This document shows, piece by piece, positions 11,448 through 26,400 of a stretch of DNA of 64,000 nucleotides. The stretch lies in the NCBI RefSeq assembly GCF_027596085.1, contig NC_072454.1, positions 26,498,323-26,562,322 on the forward strand. Reading direction: 5' to 3'. The stretch comes from Anoplopoma fimbria (Eukaryota; Chordata; Actinopteri; Perciformes; Anoplopomatidae). Made by a program: the position numbers and the translations under genes. How positions within the stretch are numbered: position 1 is the stretch's first letter; every line of letters starts with the position of its first letter. The notes below the pieces were generated by a model. That model worked only from the letters and a program-made list of their open reading frames with translations. It was not told the origin of the DNA and ran no database searches.

Positions 11448-14400
11448 TGTATACATACAATCATGCAACATAAAGCTATGACAACAGCATCACATGGAGC
11501 AGATAAAGCAAAGGGTTGAGACAGGTTTTTGTCTGCTCTGTATGAAATACTGTTTAAACAGTGTAGGTGTTCAGACACACACACCACCTGCATGATACAA
11601 AGTAAATTCCTGTTTTTGCCACATAATGTCTTTCCGTGCTCTGAAGTAACCTTTCTCCTATTGTGGAGGAAAGGTTCAAATGGGCCTGTAAAGCAACACA
11701 TCCAAGTGCACATCCGCCTACACACACACATATTCTCTCCTGATATGAATACAAAGAACCCTCTCAGCTTTATAACATAACAACGTCATTTATATTCCTC
11801 GACTCATGATTTTTATTTTAAACCTCTGGTATTCAGGGTTGGACCAGATCAGGCCTGCAGATGCTCCTTTGTTTCTTTATGAAGCATCTGTATGCCGAAT
11901 GATGCAACACAATAAAAAACATGGAAAAGAGTAATGTTTTTTACACATGGCAGTCAAGAAGGCAGTGAAGATAACAAAAACAGGTATTAGTTCATTTTGG
12001 ATGCATGCCTACATCCTGACATATTGGGTATGGAATTAATCTGCAAATACTCTGTTTTAAAATGAGAGCAGACTTTTTTTCAGTTTTCCTTCAAAATGAC
12101 AAAATGTAGCCTGCAAAAGATAAGGTTAGGATTGTTTTTAGCCAAGCCAGTCGCCCAAATGCCTTTTGCTACTGAAGCAGATGTTGATCTCTTAATTGGT
12201 CAAGTTCAAATTAATAATATTTTTCCTAAATCTTTTTAACCATGATCACTTAATCTGTTTGAAAATTGATTTCTAAAGGTCTAAAGAAATACAGTTATAC
12301 TTGGCGCTGGTAGTTTTGCTCTTAAAATGCTCACTGGATTAGCCAAGCAGCAACTAAGCCAAAACAGGGAGCACCATACAGAAATTAGCCCAAAGACTTT
12401 CATTACCATTTCAACCATTGGCTATGCAAGATGAACTCTGAACTAAAAAAGGTGGAGGCTGTGGTGGAGGAGGCAAAGCTTTGCCAGCAGTATGGTCTGT
12501 AACAGCGTTGGTGTATCAAGGATCAGTGAAAAGAGAGTCATATCTTAATGGGATAGTTTTGCTTATTATATTTTTCTTATTTCGCGAATGGGATTACAAC
12601 TGCATTGCATTGCGCAGCCGTGTGTTGTGCAAATAAAAATAAATTAACCTTGAATCCTTAAAGTGTAAATGGGCTGTACAATAGGACAGTGATGTACCAG
12701 ACATTCTTACCAAGCACTGGTTTAAGAAGATGGAAAACCACAGCGCCTCACAGCTCCCCTCTATCTACAGCTAAATTCATTTAGCCTAAGTCCATTGTAC
12801 AGGCTCAAAGGTAATTTTGGGTATCGGTACTTCTTTGTTGGGTTTACTTTGTTGGCAATTGCACATTTACTCCAGACAGACGAGATCCCGGATTTAATGC
12901 TGAAATAAAAAAAATTGGTCCATTTGGTGGCGTGAAACATAACATGAAATTTTAAGTTGATATGGCCAACTGTTAGAAAACAATTGCTTATTTACACATC
13001 CACTCAAGTGGCGTGATGTTTTTGGTCACACGATGAATGTAAGCTCTATGAGCTCTATTTTGGTGTCCACTAACTAAACCAAAATATCCGTCCCTTCAAA
13101 TCAGAATCTGAACCAGCTTTATTATGTGAACACATACAAGGAATTTGACTCAGTTTTATGCATCTTTTTAAATGTTCTTATACAGCAATAGGAATAACCG
13201 ACCAGGAGTTATCCCTTTTACATATAACATTTACGTTTAATAAATTATTTCAGTTTACCAGATTACCAAGATTTACCAAAAACAGCCTTTTCTGTCACAA
13301 GGAAATAGTCAATTATTTTGGTGATCTACAAAGGAAAACCTGATCCTGAAAAAGCACTTCTTTCAGAACATTCAAGTAAGAAACTGAATTAATAACACAA
13401 CAGTTATTTCAAATAGTAAGGGGAGAGCCGGTACGAAAGTAACACAGGACGGGCGTAATGCAGTGATTTTTTCAAGCCCACACGAGTCTGATATGCCAAA
13501 CTATGTCAGTAGAAGAGCCCACAACAAAAAGGAATTCAGGTTTACACCGTTCTGTTACTTTTGACCCACTCACATGTTACCTTTGTCCGGATTGACCGGG
13601 TCAAAAGGAAGAATGGGCAATGTAAATTCAAAGTCAAATTAGACCAAAATCATTCCACATTCGTACAAAATTACACCTGGTTTGGATATTACACACATGT
13701 AACAATAATGTGTTTCTGTCTATAATCTTATCTTTTGAAATTATGTTATTTATTTGTGAAAAGTGTTACTTTCATACCGGCTCTCCTCTACTGTAGTCAT
13801 ATATTTATTGTGCATACTATACTTGTTTTAATCTTGTTTTGTGTCTCTTGCTTGTTTACATTGTCCACTCTGCTGCTATAATCCTGCAGATTTCCCTGCT
13901 GTGTGACGTAATAAAGGATTATTGTATCTTATCTTATCTTTATGGTAAGCCCTCACACAGGAGTTTATCACGTCGTTGGGGATTCAAATGGGACACCCAC
14001 AGTGAGCCAATGACCCTGAACCCTTTAGCAAAGTATAAGGCTGTTGGAGGTGTTAAACAGCCAGTCAAGGAGAAAAAAACACTTTAGAATGAATGCCCTC
14101 TCCATTGTTTCCTGTTCCTAGAATACAAAAGAGACCCTGGTTAGATTTGAGAATAGCGGAGCACAGTGCGTGCTGTGCAACCTTCATTTTTAACACTGCA
14201 TTAATTACATGTTTAACCTGACTATGGGATGCTTTCTGACAATACTAACTTGCCTGTGTGGTCTACTTGCTACACTGCAGGTGTACTGTAGGAGGTAACT
14301 GCTTTTGTTATTTCGCTGCCACCCTTCATTTATCCAGCAGTCCATGTGGTGATGATGTGAACGGCGGACCAGACCTGTCATACGTCATTATTCAGACAGT

Positions 14401-17400
14401 GTTCTAGCCAGGACCTTGTATTCTATAATCCCAAATCATCCTGTAAATGTGGGCAGCATGGTTGAGCCTCACATCCCACCGTCTAGATCGCCCACATTCA
14501 ACCATAAACGGTCAATGCAAAGCATCTTATGAACGTTGATGCATAGAGATGAGCTGCTGATTAATGGTTCTACGGGGAATAACCTGCAACTACCGAAAGG
14601 AAGATCACTCCTTCTTTCCCAACTGATTATAATTTCATCAGCTGCTTCACAGATGACCACGAGTGTCTGTAGTTCGGTCTCTCATTTGCGCTGAGGAGTG
14701 CAGACAGCACTGATGAAATATTAAGCGAAATTTGATTTTAAGTTTGACATAGTTTACACACTTCTGGTTTGACTGTTTATGAAAAAGAAAATATTTAAGT
14801 GCAAAGTAACATTTTATTACGAAGTGAAATTAATTGTGATTTATATAATTACAGATATAATGATGCCTCTCACATTTATTTCTACAATCCGGCTTCAATT
14901 CACCACCTCACCATCTGCGTGACCAATTTCCCAGTGTCTCCAGAATCTCTTTCAGACCTGATTGTAAAGCCATCTGAGGCAAATTTGTTATTTGTGATAT
15001 TGAGCCATATAAATTAATTGAATTGAACAGAGGGTTAAGATGAATATCCTTTCATCTCGTCCTGTGACCCTCAGCACAGGCGCCCCCCATTGTAATGCCC
15101 TCTCACCCTGGCTTTTCTCCTTCTATTCAAACCACTTATCATCCCACCACAGCTCAGTCGCCATTCTTAAATAAGCAGACAACACAACCAGAATAAGACT
15201 CATAACAATAATGAAGACAGATACAGTGAGCAGTTAGTCCTTGCAACCACTTGGAGCCTTGACAACAACCTATAGCTCAACACATCTAAAACACGAGAAC
15301 TCCCTATAGATTTCATGCAAAGCGCCCTTACCAAGTCATAATAACAAATGTATGTAGTATGGATTGACTTCCATACAATCCTACAGTTCCCATATTGTAA
15401 GCAAAGAATCTTTTTCTAAAACTTAACTGTTTTTCTATACACCTTATATTAGGGGTGTGACGTTCAAAAACGTCACACCCCTAATATATGAACAACGCAC
15501 ACACACCTCTTTGGTCTTCGTCATCCTGCCGTCCTTCTGCAGGCTGCAGATCTGCCTCTGCAGCTGGAGGTTGGTCTCCTGCAGCTGGCCAATCTTCTCT
15601 ATGAGTTGGCAGATGTGATCCAGGTAACCCAGGCCAGAACCCAGAGGGTTGGAACTCGCCTGCTGTGCCTGGACAAACAATGGTTGTGCAGGTTAGTCAG
15701 GATACCAGTAGTAAGAAAAAAGAAAGTCATGGTATTATTCTTGTCGGGTTGGAGAAGCCTCTGAGATTATGAATCCATATTATAAATTGAATTCCAAAGG
15801 GCTAGCAGCTCTGTGGAGCAGAAAGACCTGTACTGCACCAATGAAGGGCAAGCGACATTTTCAGAATGACCTGTGGCCCTATATTTGGGGCAAAAGTGAA
15901 TGAACAACACATCTCTACGATTCAATTGGTCCTGGGTCTGCATTGGAACGTACTGCCTCCTGGTACTGTTCCTCCTATTGGAAGTTAGAATTTCCAGATG
16001 AGAATGTTGAGGATTTGACATGAATAAGGATTATTTTGGCTCTTCCAACCTGGTTTGAAATTCATCTGGAACGTCTTGGGCATATCCTCAGATGTCCCTG
16101 GTAGAAATGAAGGTGTTGTAACACAATCAACACAAATTTGATTTATGCTAGCTCTGCTACTAAATGGAAACTAAACCAAATTAAAACTGCTAAATCACCA
16201 GGAACCCACAGTAGGATGTGTGTTTATGTGTCTGCTCACCCAGGAGCTACAGTTTTTCAGCAATAGAAATATTTATCCAATGATCAATATTCCTAAAATT
16301 GTCCCAACAAAAGCAGGATATGAACTTGGGTCTGGTCTTTACCTCCTCTTTTCCTTGCTGCTGACACTGAAACTGCAGTTAGGCAACTGTGAACTGTGAT
16401 GGAAACACTGGCCAAACAATGGGCCATCAGCCATAACAGGCTGGAGGATTGACATTACTCATTTCCTCTCATGGACAAACCCTGTGTGAATCACAAAGGC
16501 TCTTGACCATGAACCCGTTACCACAGGACACTCTATGGAGGCACTTTTTAGTGCCTTGAGCTTTCTTTCACACTTTCATTGTGTCATAGTACATAACAAT
16601 AGATTCATCATATTTTGGAGATGGGACAAATATGTTCTGCCAATTTACAGCTTAGAAATGTCTTGAAATTTTGACCTGAAATCTATATTTTAAAGGGATA
16701 GTTTACCCCAAACCAAATTTTTATATTTTTCTTCTTATGTAGTTGCCTGGCTTTGGAGATATCGCCCCTAGAGATGACTCCAATTTAATAGAGCTAGATG
16801 CCGCCCTACTTGTGGTGTTCAAAGCGCCCAAAAAATGTATTTGTGTGTGTAATGTGAAGGGGTCACAAGGAGAAATTAACCAACTCTGTAGACCTCCTAA
16901 GCTCTCAGTTTTGGGCACCAAATGCAGTTATCAGGTTCAAAGGGTAATTGTAATATTCATCAGTTCGTTTTCCTTTTTGTTGACTCAACAGAGCCTCTTT
17001 ACTGCATCCAATCTAGCAGACCTCTAGTGGTTTTTTGGTGGCTAATTAAGATAAGGAAGGGTATTCCTTCCAGGAGATGACTCTCACTTCCTGCGGGGGA
17101 AGCTGATGATGAGGGGGAGGGTCTGTAACCAGAATCCATTCTTGCTGAGACAGGCACGTTATCAGGGCTGGGGCAGATCTTATCCATAGACCCACAGAGA
17201 CCACTGAGTGATCCAAAGCCGGGAAAACGAACTGAGATTCGGAAATGCCCACTTTTGCATGCACAACCTCATTTTAAAATGCAAACAAACATGCACACAC
17301 CCTGCTGCACTTCCTCTGAGTTTCCTGGATAAAGGGCCAATAATATCTCACACATGGAACAGGCTGAGGTCACCAGTATAGGAAAAGCTACATGTCTGAC

Positions 17401-20400
17401 ACAAGAAATTAAGCTATTAACAAGATTTGTTAATACTAGAGTAATGTTTCTGAGGTGAACATTAGTGGCTGAGTCGGTTCAGGAATCCCATTTGTCCTGC
17501 TAGTTTTAGGAGGAAGAAAATTAAGCCTTGTGAGTGGAAGAAAGCCAGGAGAAATTTATATCTGTTATGTGTTTTCATCTGACGGTCAATAATATGCTGC
17601 AGCTAAGGGTGGTCTGAAGCCTAAACATCAAGATCTTAACACAGACTAAAAGTGACAATACTGCTCACTGACAAGAAATAAAGTGTGAATGGACAGGAAG
17701 GGAAAATAACTCCTGTCATCACGTGGTATATGTGGAAGATCTGCATTATTTAATAGGTTAGTTGACCAATGGCAATGTCTCAACATCATTAGAGGATTTC
17801 ACCAAATTCCTGAAAATCACTGAGAACTTACAGTTCTAACAGTTCTGAATAGAGTCAACAGCCATGCTTGCAGTCCTGGGAAGCTGTATTTAGATAGGGG
17901 CGTGGCTTATGTGTTTGTGACACGACACGGAAGGAAACTGTTTGTTCTAAACAACAATGCCGATTCCTGAAGAGATTAGCATCCATACTATCAGAACTGG
18001 GGAGTATTTAATGGAAAGAAGAGAAATGAATCAGACTGAAGGATTTCCTAGAAGGAAAAGATGATCCTCTCATCTCCATCAGAAAGAGTTTGAGTGACAG
18101 ATGGTTCATCAAATCAACTGCTATGTATTTTTGAAGGTGCCTTTTATGACAGTTAATGCAGATATTTGTTAACCGAAGTGGTTAACAACAAATGAGAGCC
18201 AGAGCTACACAGTAGCTAGAGACAGATTTGGGTGATGCCAAAACTCATAAGTGTTCTCTGCAAGACCACATTCAGATGGTTCCCCATAGGACCTTTACCA
18301 TAAAAATACTGCTTTGACCTTAACGGTCAGGTTATTCATGTAGCCTATAATATGACAACCATAGAGCCAAAGAACTAAAGTCTTTTATTTTGAAGTTGAC
18401 TTTATATCTGTATGGCTGAAGAGACTCTCTCTCTGTTCAGGTGGGATAAATGTTTTTGAGCGAGCAATTTTATTCACTTTGGTGGTTGGTTGGTTGGTTG
18501 GTTGGTTGGTTGGTTGGTTGGTTGGTTGCTAGGATTGCCTTATTTTTGTGTGAAAATTTGTACAATATCTGTTTTTATTTATTTTTCCCTCACAAATTTA
18601 AAATAAGAGCATGATAATACAATAACATCCAAGGTCACTGTGTAAACTGAGGCCTTCTCTGACCCTCGCTTTCACTCACTATCTGCCTCCAAAGTGCTTT
18701 TCTAAACATGACAGTGTTGGAAAGGAATGAAGCACCAGATGTGTGGAGCATCCAGATAGGGAGGAAGGTACGAGCCGAGCACGTACGCTGCTTCCCCCCA
18801 CCAGACCCCCGTCTTTCAACACACAGATAGTGTTTCTGCCTCACCTCCCTGCTGTATATCTTTCAAAGCAGTCAGGCAGCAACGGAGGACACTGTGTGCT
18901 GGAGTCGTCCTTCTGTCCAGTGTTACTTTTGGCACCTGACTTTGATTTGGTTTTGATCCTTTGATGAAAATGTATACTATGTTTGTCACATTTTTGTAGT
19001 TTTATTATTGTTTCGTTGGTATAGTACTCAGCAAAAAGAAAAAGATGTCATTTCATTTCTACCAAAACTTGGCTCTTTAACTTTTCATGTCCTTTACGCA
19101 TTCTCAGTGTACAGCTGTTGCCATCCTTGATATCCTTGTACAGCTATTATTGTTCATTGTTCTCTTCCAGAAAGTGGAAAAGATGTGTAGCTGTTACAGG
19201 TACAGGGTTGTACAACTGCAGTTTTTTCAAATGCAACTTGTGATTATTAACATAGAGTAGCATTATGGGAATATTTGATTGTACTATATACTGCATTCAA
19301 TTCAATCTGACAATTTGGACATTGAAAAGAGCAGTGTGTAGGATTTAAAGGGGGATTAATTGGCAGAAATGGAATATAATATGCAGAAATATTTTTTCAT
19401 AAGTGTATAATGACCTGAAACTAAGAACAGTTGTATTTTTGTTAGCCATTTATATCTACGTGTGATTTACATGGATTCAGCTTGTTTCTACAGTAGCCCA
19501 GTGCTAAATTATTAAAAACTGTAGTATTAATAAGCTCCAATGATACTGTTTTTTTTATTGTCACTTTTTAATATTTTTGTGTAATTTATTACACCAAAAC
19601 AGTAAAGAGGGAGGAGGAGAGAGGGAGGAGGAATGACTCATACTATATGATGTGTTTCTTTATGAATTTCACTCATAAATGTTGTTCATTCTTTTGACAT
19701 TTAATATTAATTTTCTGTGATATACTAATGACGTTATGTAGTGACATTGCTGTTGTAATGCTGTTGCTGCTCTAGAAACAATAATAGGTTATTTCTTAAT
19801 TATAAATAACTTATAATCCTGTTCTTAACTGATTTGTTTTTAAAAGCAATTCTTTAGTCACGAAGAAAAGCACAGGTTTGAAAAGATTAGCTCCTAGTAA
19901 AAACCTACTAGGAGCTACCACTGACCAACCACGGGTATTTGGAGAGTTGGGAGTGAGACTGGGTTGGATATGCAGATAAACAGGTCCATATGATCACTGT
20001 TACTAGCAGATGTTGGAAACATGACAGCAATTCACTCACTGAAATCATCAACATTTGAGCATTAAGACTTGCAGAGCTTATAGAATCCATTCTTGTTGTA
20101 TTTAAAGTCAGACAGACGAACAGAGTAGAAGAGACAAGGCTCGTGGGTAAATACAGAGAAAGTGTCCAAAGAAAAATCCAATATCCCTGAACAGAGTTTT
20201 CATTTAGCAAGGATAGGAATTACATTATTAGCTGTGGTGACAAGTGATGATGACCATGGGGGCCACACCAGCTTACTGCCTGTCAGCAATGTACCCCTAG
20301 AGTCCGTCATGCTGGGCCCCTAAAAGCCATTGCCACACGCCATTACCTCACAGAGGCTCCAGGGACCTATCAAAGAGCCTTTATCCGGGTAAATATGTGA

Positions 20401-23400
20401 GTACACGTATTTGATGTATCCAGGTAAGCCGCCAAGCTCTGGGCTTCGGAAAACAGGGGGGCAGGGGTTTGGATGAGAGAGGAGCAGGTGGTCAGAGACA
20501 GTATCGCTATAAAAATCTCCAGTCCCCCTGCACAGATGAACAGGTGCTGCATGACATGCGAGTCAGTGAAAAACTGTAACGCATGCCCTCCCCACCTTAC
20601 TGCCTCTGTCTGAGTGTAAACCGGCTCTCATGTTATGGTTTGCCCTATGTGCCAGCAACAATAAAAGCCTCCTCCCCAGAAGGGCCTTTGAGATTGACAT
20701 TGTTTTTAAAGATCTTGAGGAGGAGACTAGAGGGTGTGGTGGACAACTACTGGATGGATTGCCATGAACCCTAGGACCAGGGCTGCCTACGGTGGGGCCC
20801 AGTGCACCGTGAGGTTCTAATTGACTTGCCAGATGTATCTAGCAAAAGATAACAATGATTTTAAAACATAAAATGAATCTCTGTTTAAGCTGATGTTTAA
20901 ATAGGCAGGTTCCCTAATGATCCATTACTTTTCATGATCTGAGCAGCCGGAGTGACACACACGCAGGAAGTCAGATGGGGCATGTGAGTAAGAAAAAAAA
21001 CAGGCAGTCAGAGAAAGTGGCACACCGACAAAAGGCATTTTAATTAGGTAAACCTTGGATCCTGGTACTGTTTTTCATCTTTACAACTATCGCAGGGCTC
21101 ATTGAAAACATGCCTGTTCAGAACGGGCTAATGTTTGGCCTGAGGTGTTGCTGCTTACAGCTTTCTGGAGAAACCATGAAGTAGTTGCATCCCACGCAGT
21201 CAGAAACACCCATGAAATACACTTCAGGGCAGACTTTACTGTTAGTTAACCTGAATCTGGGGCCCTTTAGTTGGGGCCCCAGGTTCAGGTTAACTAACCT
21301 TCAGTTATAGATTTATTATACAGTTTAGATATAAAAAATACTGAAATATGTCACTATAACTCTTTGTACAGTCAAAATAACTAACCAAAATAACAAAAGA
21401 CACTCAAGGCACTTAAAAAATATGCAACTCGACTGTATACTACTTACTGTTTACGTCTACTTCAGAGGAAAACATTTACCTGACAATAGAAAAGTTGCTG
21501 GTTATGTTGCCGATTCAGATTTGACACAAGTAAATATGATGCATTATTATTCATTAAACTATCCATCATCATATTAGAATTGAAAGCTCCACCACGTCAA
21601 GAAGATTTAAGTACATCATGATGATAATGTCTCTCTGTCACTCTTCACTTGAAGTGAAAATTTTAGTTCTTTTTTTAGAGTTTAACTAAAAATAGTTCAA
21701 CTCTTCATAGTTAATTGTTTTACTTTAGAAAAAGAGGTTGTGGTTACTCCCAGTCAGATTTATCGGTGAAATACATTTTGCTGTGGTTTTGCTTGATATC
21801 CATATAGGTGTATTAGTCTCTGGCTTTGGCATAACCACCGCAGTTTTAAAGTAGAGCATGGATTCAATGAGTGGAGGTATTTTGCCGGCGATAAAGTGAT
21901 AAGTTAGTAGGGCAAAAAAGTATTATGTAATGTTATTATGAATTATTATTATTATTATTATAATTATAATTATGTAGTATTCAAACTGTTAAAAATGTCT
22001 TTAAAAACAATATTCTCTTTTGGGAGAGAAGATTGTTACTTAGGTGCTTTAAACCTTTTGTGAGTATCATCTCCACCATTTGTTCACCTCCTGTGAACAG
22101 CAGGCATTCAAATGAAAACTTTAAGGCTGTTACAGGTTCTAACTCTTCATAGCTGCCGGCTATTTTAAAGACAGTCTGAAGGCCTGACAGTGATGTGATC
22201 AGCAACATCAAACAGCTGATTATGACTTTGCAGCTTCCACAGCTGTCAGGTGTGGAAGCTCTCTCGGTAGAGCTCACTTTGTTCTACCATTTTGGATGTG
22301 AACAGGAAAATAACTCTTTTTTTTCCTGTAACATGCCCCTGGGGTTCCTTATGAATGAGTACAGTGTCTCTTTTATCATGCCACTGGCACTGGAATAGGT
22401 CATGCAAAGGACGGCGTCAGTGCTTTTTACACTGTCTAGTTCTGCTACAAAAGTTACAACAACATCTGAAGATCTAAGGACCTCCATGAGTCAATCATAC
22501 CTATAACTGCACGCTAGAAAATGTAGGACCATATTTATGTTGCAGTGATAGAATTACCTGGTGACACAGAGGAAAATAATTTGAAACAAGAGATAATGAC
22601 AGAGGACATTAAATATCTTTGTTGCTTACCCAAAAGGGAGGAACCTTAACTGTCCATATTCAACAGGTTTTCAAAGCACAGCTCACACAGGAAATGTCTT
22701 GACCAACATGAATGCAAAAAGGTTAATAACTAATAAATTCTGAGATCAGTCAGAAACTGAATTATCATGTTACTGCCAGGTGGCAGCCTCCGGTTCTGCC
22801 AAGTGAAACCAATGCGGAAGTGTCTTAAAATTTGCATTCTCTCTACTGACCAGCAGGGGGCGACTCCTCTGGATGTAAAAAAAAAAGTATGATTGTATAG
22901 AAGTCTATGAAGAATGACTCTTCTTCTCTCTTTATTTATTCCCTCAGTAAACATTGTAAACATGAGTTTATGGTCTCAATCTCTAGTTCCAAGTCTTCTT
23001 CAATACAGCATGATGTTCATTTAGTAAATCATGGTCCATTTAGAGTCAAATAGACCATATTGCCGCTACCAGAGCCGTATACAGAGTCTCTACATCACTC
23101 CTCCACATTCCAAATATGGTAACTTTGGTTCATTGGCTGCAAAAAACAACAACGTAATCCAAGATGGCGATAGCAAAATTGCCAATTTTAAGGCTTCAAC
23201 AACAAACAAATTGGTGACATCCCAATGACTATGTCCACTTCTTATATCCTGTCTATGGTTATTGCCCATAGTTCTTTTATAACCAAAACTAAAGGATCGT
23301 AACAAAATGTGTTAATGTTACCTCTGTTGCTAGCTAACATCTGTACAGTTTGTACACATGCTCTTTTTGGTGAATGAGTAGACTGCCCAAACAATCAGCG

Positions 23401-26400
23401 GCCAGATTCACCCAATTGAAGCCAGGCAACAATTTGCTATACATTCAGTCTGAGCACTCCTTAAAGAGACAGTGTGTAGGATTTAGTGGAATTTAGAATC
23501 ATGGGCGTGTCTACGTGTTGACAAGGCTCCGGCAAGGGCTGACCTACACTACTGCCTAACTTTAATTTGATTTTACTGTATTGCATGACTAATGCAAACA
23601 TGACATTTCATTTGATATATTTATTGATATATTTGATGACAGACACCCAGGAGCTATTAGTAGAAATCCTCTGACAAGCCAAATCTGTTAGTCCTTTTAT
23701 TGTTTTTACACTGTAAGGTGTCTTTGAGTTTGTGAAAGGCACTTTCAAATTTTAATTAATTTCAATGTATTATGATTAGTGTAACAATATTATGAATACT
23801 TCCCTTATCATCTTTAATTTTTTATTTTATATTCTATATTTTATAACTGGTTTACTTATTGCTGACCTAGCCTGTTTTCTTGTCCAACACATTGTCTTGT
23901 ATGGTTGGCCCTCTGTGTGCCAGTGTGTGGTTTGTCCGTTCTGGGCTACTGTAGAAACATTATGGACCCACTCCCTATGTAGATATGAAGGGCTCATTTC
24001 AAGCTAATAAAACACAACCATTCTTAGTTTCAGGTCATTATACACTAAAGAAAACATAGTTATTCAGATGATATTGCATTTGTAGAAAATCCCCTAAAAT
24101 GCTAACCACTGGCCGGGTTTCATCTGCTACATGTACATGTAAAGCTTCTTCTGTGACATTAGATTTGCAAAAGTTTGACTGTAACATTTTTTCCGAAAAT
24201 GTTTTGTCGACCAGAAAGAGGCAAGGAACTCAAGGAAGAGCTGAAGGCCGTGGCTATAGGGAGAAGGACATCTATGTTACCTCGCTTAGCCTTATCCCAT
24301 ATAAAGTGCAGAACATGGAGGAAGGAGTGGTGGATGTTTGGACATGATCTTCTTCTTACCTCACTCAGCCTGCAGCATTCGTCCATATACTCTTCCAGGC
24401 TGTCACTGGTGGCACTCCTCCTTATAGGCTCTGATTCAAAGTTATTGGCCGTCATGTCATCGCTGGCTCCTTCTAAGCATGTCCTTTCAGTAACAACATA
24501 GTTTTCCTCGAGCTGCCCAGACATCTCCTTATCTTCTTCAGGGCTGATTCCTGAAGCCAGGCACTGGTCCGTGTCCACTCCCTCACCTATGTGCAGTTTC
24601 ACACTCACAGCTGAATTGAGTTCCTCTGAGTGTATGAATACATTATCCTGAGTATCAACTGCCATACTCAGACTATTATCCACTACATCCTGTGCCTGTT
24701 TAATCTCAGAGCTCTCTGCATATGTGATTTGTTCATCAGGGAGAGTGGCAGGGTCAGAGTTCAGGTTGCAGGAGTTGCAGGAGGACTCCCGACTGTGGAC
24801 CATGAAGCTCTGCTCAGAGCCTGTCTGGGTGGACGGAGAGCAAGCGCCACTGGGCAGCTCCACTCCAGAGTCGTCCGACTCAAACTTGTATAACCTCTGC
24901 AGCTGAGATTCTGAGAAAATGGCAGACAGGTAGTCTGAGCCGGACTCCATACGAGGCTGCCCGGACATGTCATCAAGATGGGAATTCCCGTCAGAGGTTT
25001 TGGTGTGGTCCAAGATGTCCTGCTCTGAAACCGACACTGTTGAGATGGTGGAATCTGAGTCGTCGACCATCAGGAGCCTCTCATGGAAGTTGCTGAAGAG
25101 CTTCATTTTGGTCAGAACAACCTCACTGTCCAGAACCGCATCTCTGTCTCCTTTCCCTGTTTAACAAACAAAGAAATATAGATTTATTTTAGAAGCCCCA
25201 ATTTCAAAAGGTCGCTAAATAATAAGTTGTTTGTAATTGCTTAAGAGTTTTCTGATCCCATTAATTCATTGGCATAAAGACATTGCCTTCAAAACTGTTC
25301 CAACACTGCAACTAAATGAAAAGCTTTTTTGATACCACACAGCAATGGTTAAGGCTTGGTTAGGTTTAGTGAGAGGAACAGCTCCTTCCTATCTCCAGGC
25401 CTTGGTCAAGCCCTACACCCCCGCCCGACCACTCCTCTCTGCTGCCTCGGGGTGACTGGTTGCCCCGTCGCTCAGAGGTCCCTGCGGCCGATCCACCCGG
25501 TCACAGCTTCTTTCTGTCCTGGCCCCTCAGTGGAGGAATGAACTCCCCACTGACGTCAGGACAGCAGAGTCACTGCCCATCTTTAGGCGCAGGCTGAAAA
25601 CTCACCTCTTCAAGAAGTACTACTGGTGACTAGTAGTTCTCTTGAATACCTATGTTGAATACACTTATTGTAAGTCGCTTTGGATAAAAGTGTCTGCTAA
25701 ATGACTGTAATGTAATGTAATGTAATGTTTAGGCACAAGGAAATCTTTGGTTAGGGAAAGAGCATGGTTTGTGTTGAAATAACTACTTGATTAGGGTTTT
25801 TAGACCTTCACCATATTGGTAAAGATTTGCAAACATTTGTGGTCAGAGTTGAAAGAAACCAGCACTGACTGACGGTGTAAAACATGAAACAACCGCTAGA
25901 GGCCTTACCTGAATTATTGGGCCTTTGCTGAAAGGAGGGTCGCGGCAGTTTTTCTTGGGAGGACAGTGTCCCCCATCTGCATACCTGGGCCGCCAGTGTG
26001 TTTTCACACAGGGTGAAATGTCTCTGATATCCCTCAAAGGAAACTAAAGACCTTGAAATACTTGAGGTTAAGCCAAGGTGTAGCTTAGGGATGACAGAGG
26101 GTGCCAACAACCAAATTATATAAAACCTGGCTGATGTTCAACTATAATTCATTGTAAGGGTATTTTCAGAACAAAATGACAGACTGTATAAGCACAGGTA
26201 TTTCAACCATTCTGTCAGCATCAGTTGGCTACTTCTAGAATTGATCCAGTCTTTGATTATGAATGGACCATACGAACCTTCCAAAAAGTACATCTATAGT
26301 GATAAGACTGAATGCTTTCAGGCTGCTGTTTCTGTAATCCTGCATTCTATACAATGTGTCAGTGTCCCCTACCTGTCCAGCTTTGATCTGAAGCTCCAGT

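Noticed and set aside
11231..11731. 166-codon minus-strand frame
   Set aside because: Its length comes from reading through the AC microsatellite as Val-Cys repeats; no conserved sequence on either side.
24175..24501. Plus-strand frames opposite exon 2 (also 24630-25164)
   Set aside because: Shadows of a coding exon; no splice sites or motifs on that strand.
25808..26110. Possible extra minus-strand exon between exons 1 and 2
   Set aside because: A donor-like AATTCAG|gtaagg exists at about 25912, but the exon 1 to exon 2 phase already matches without it and the acceptor is unclear. It may be a repeat.
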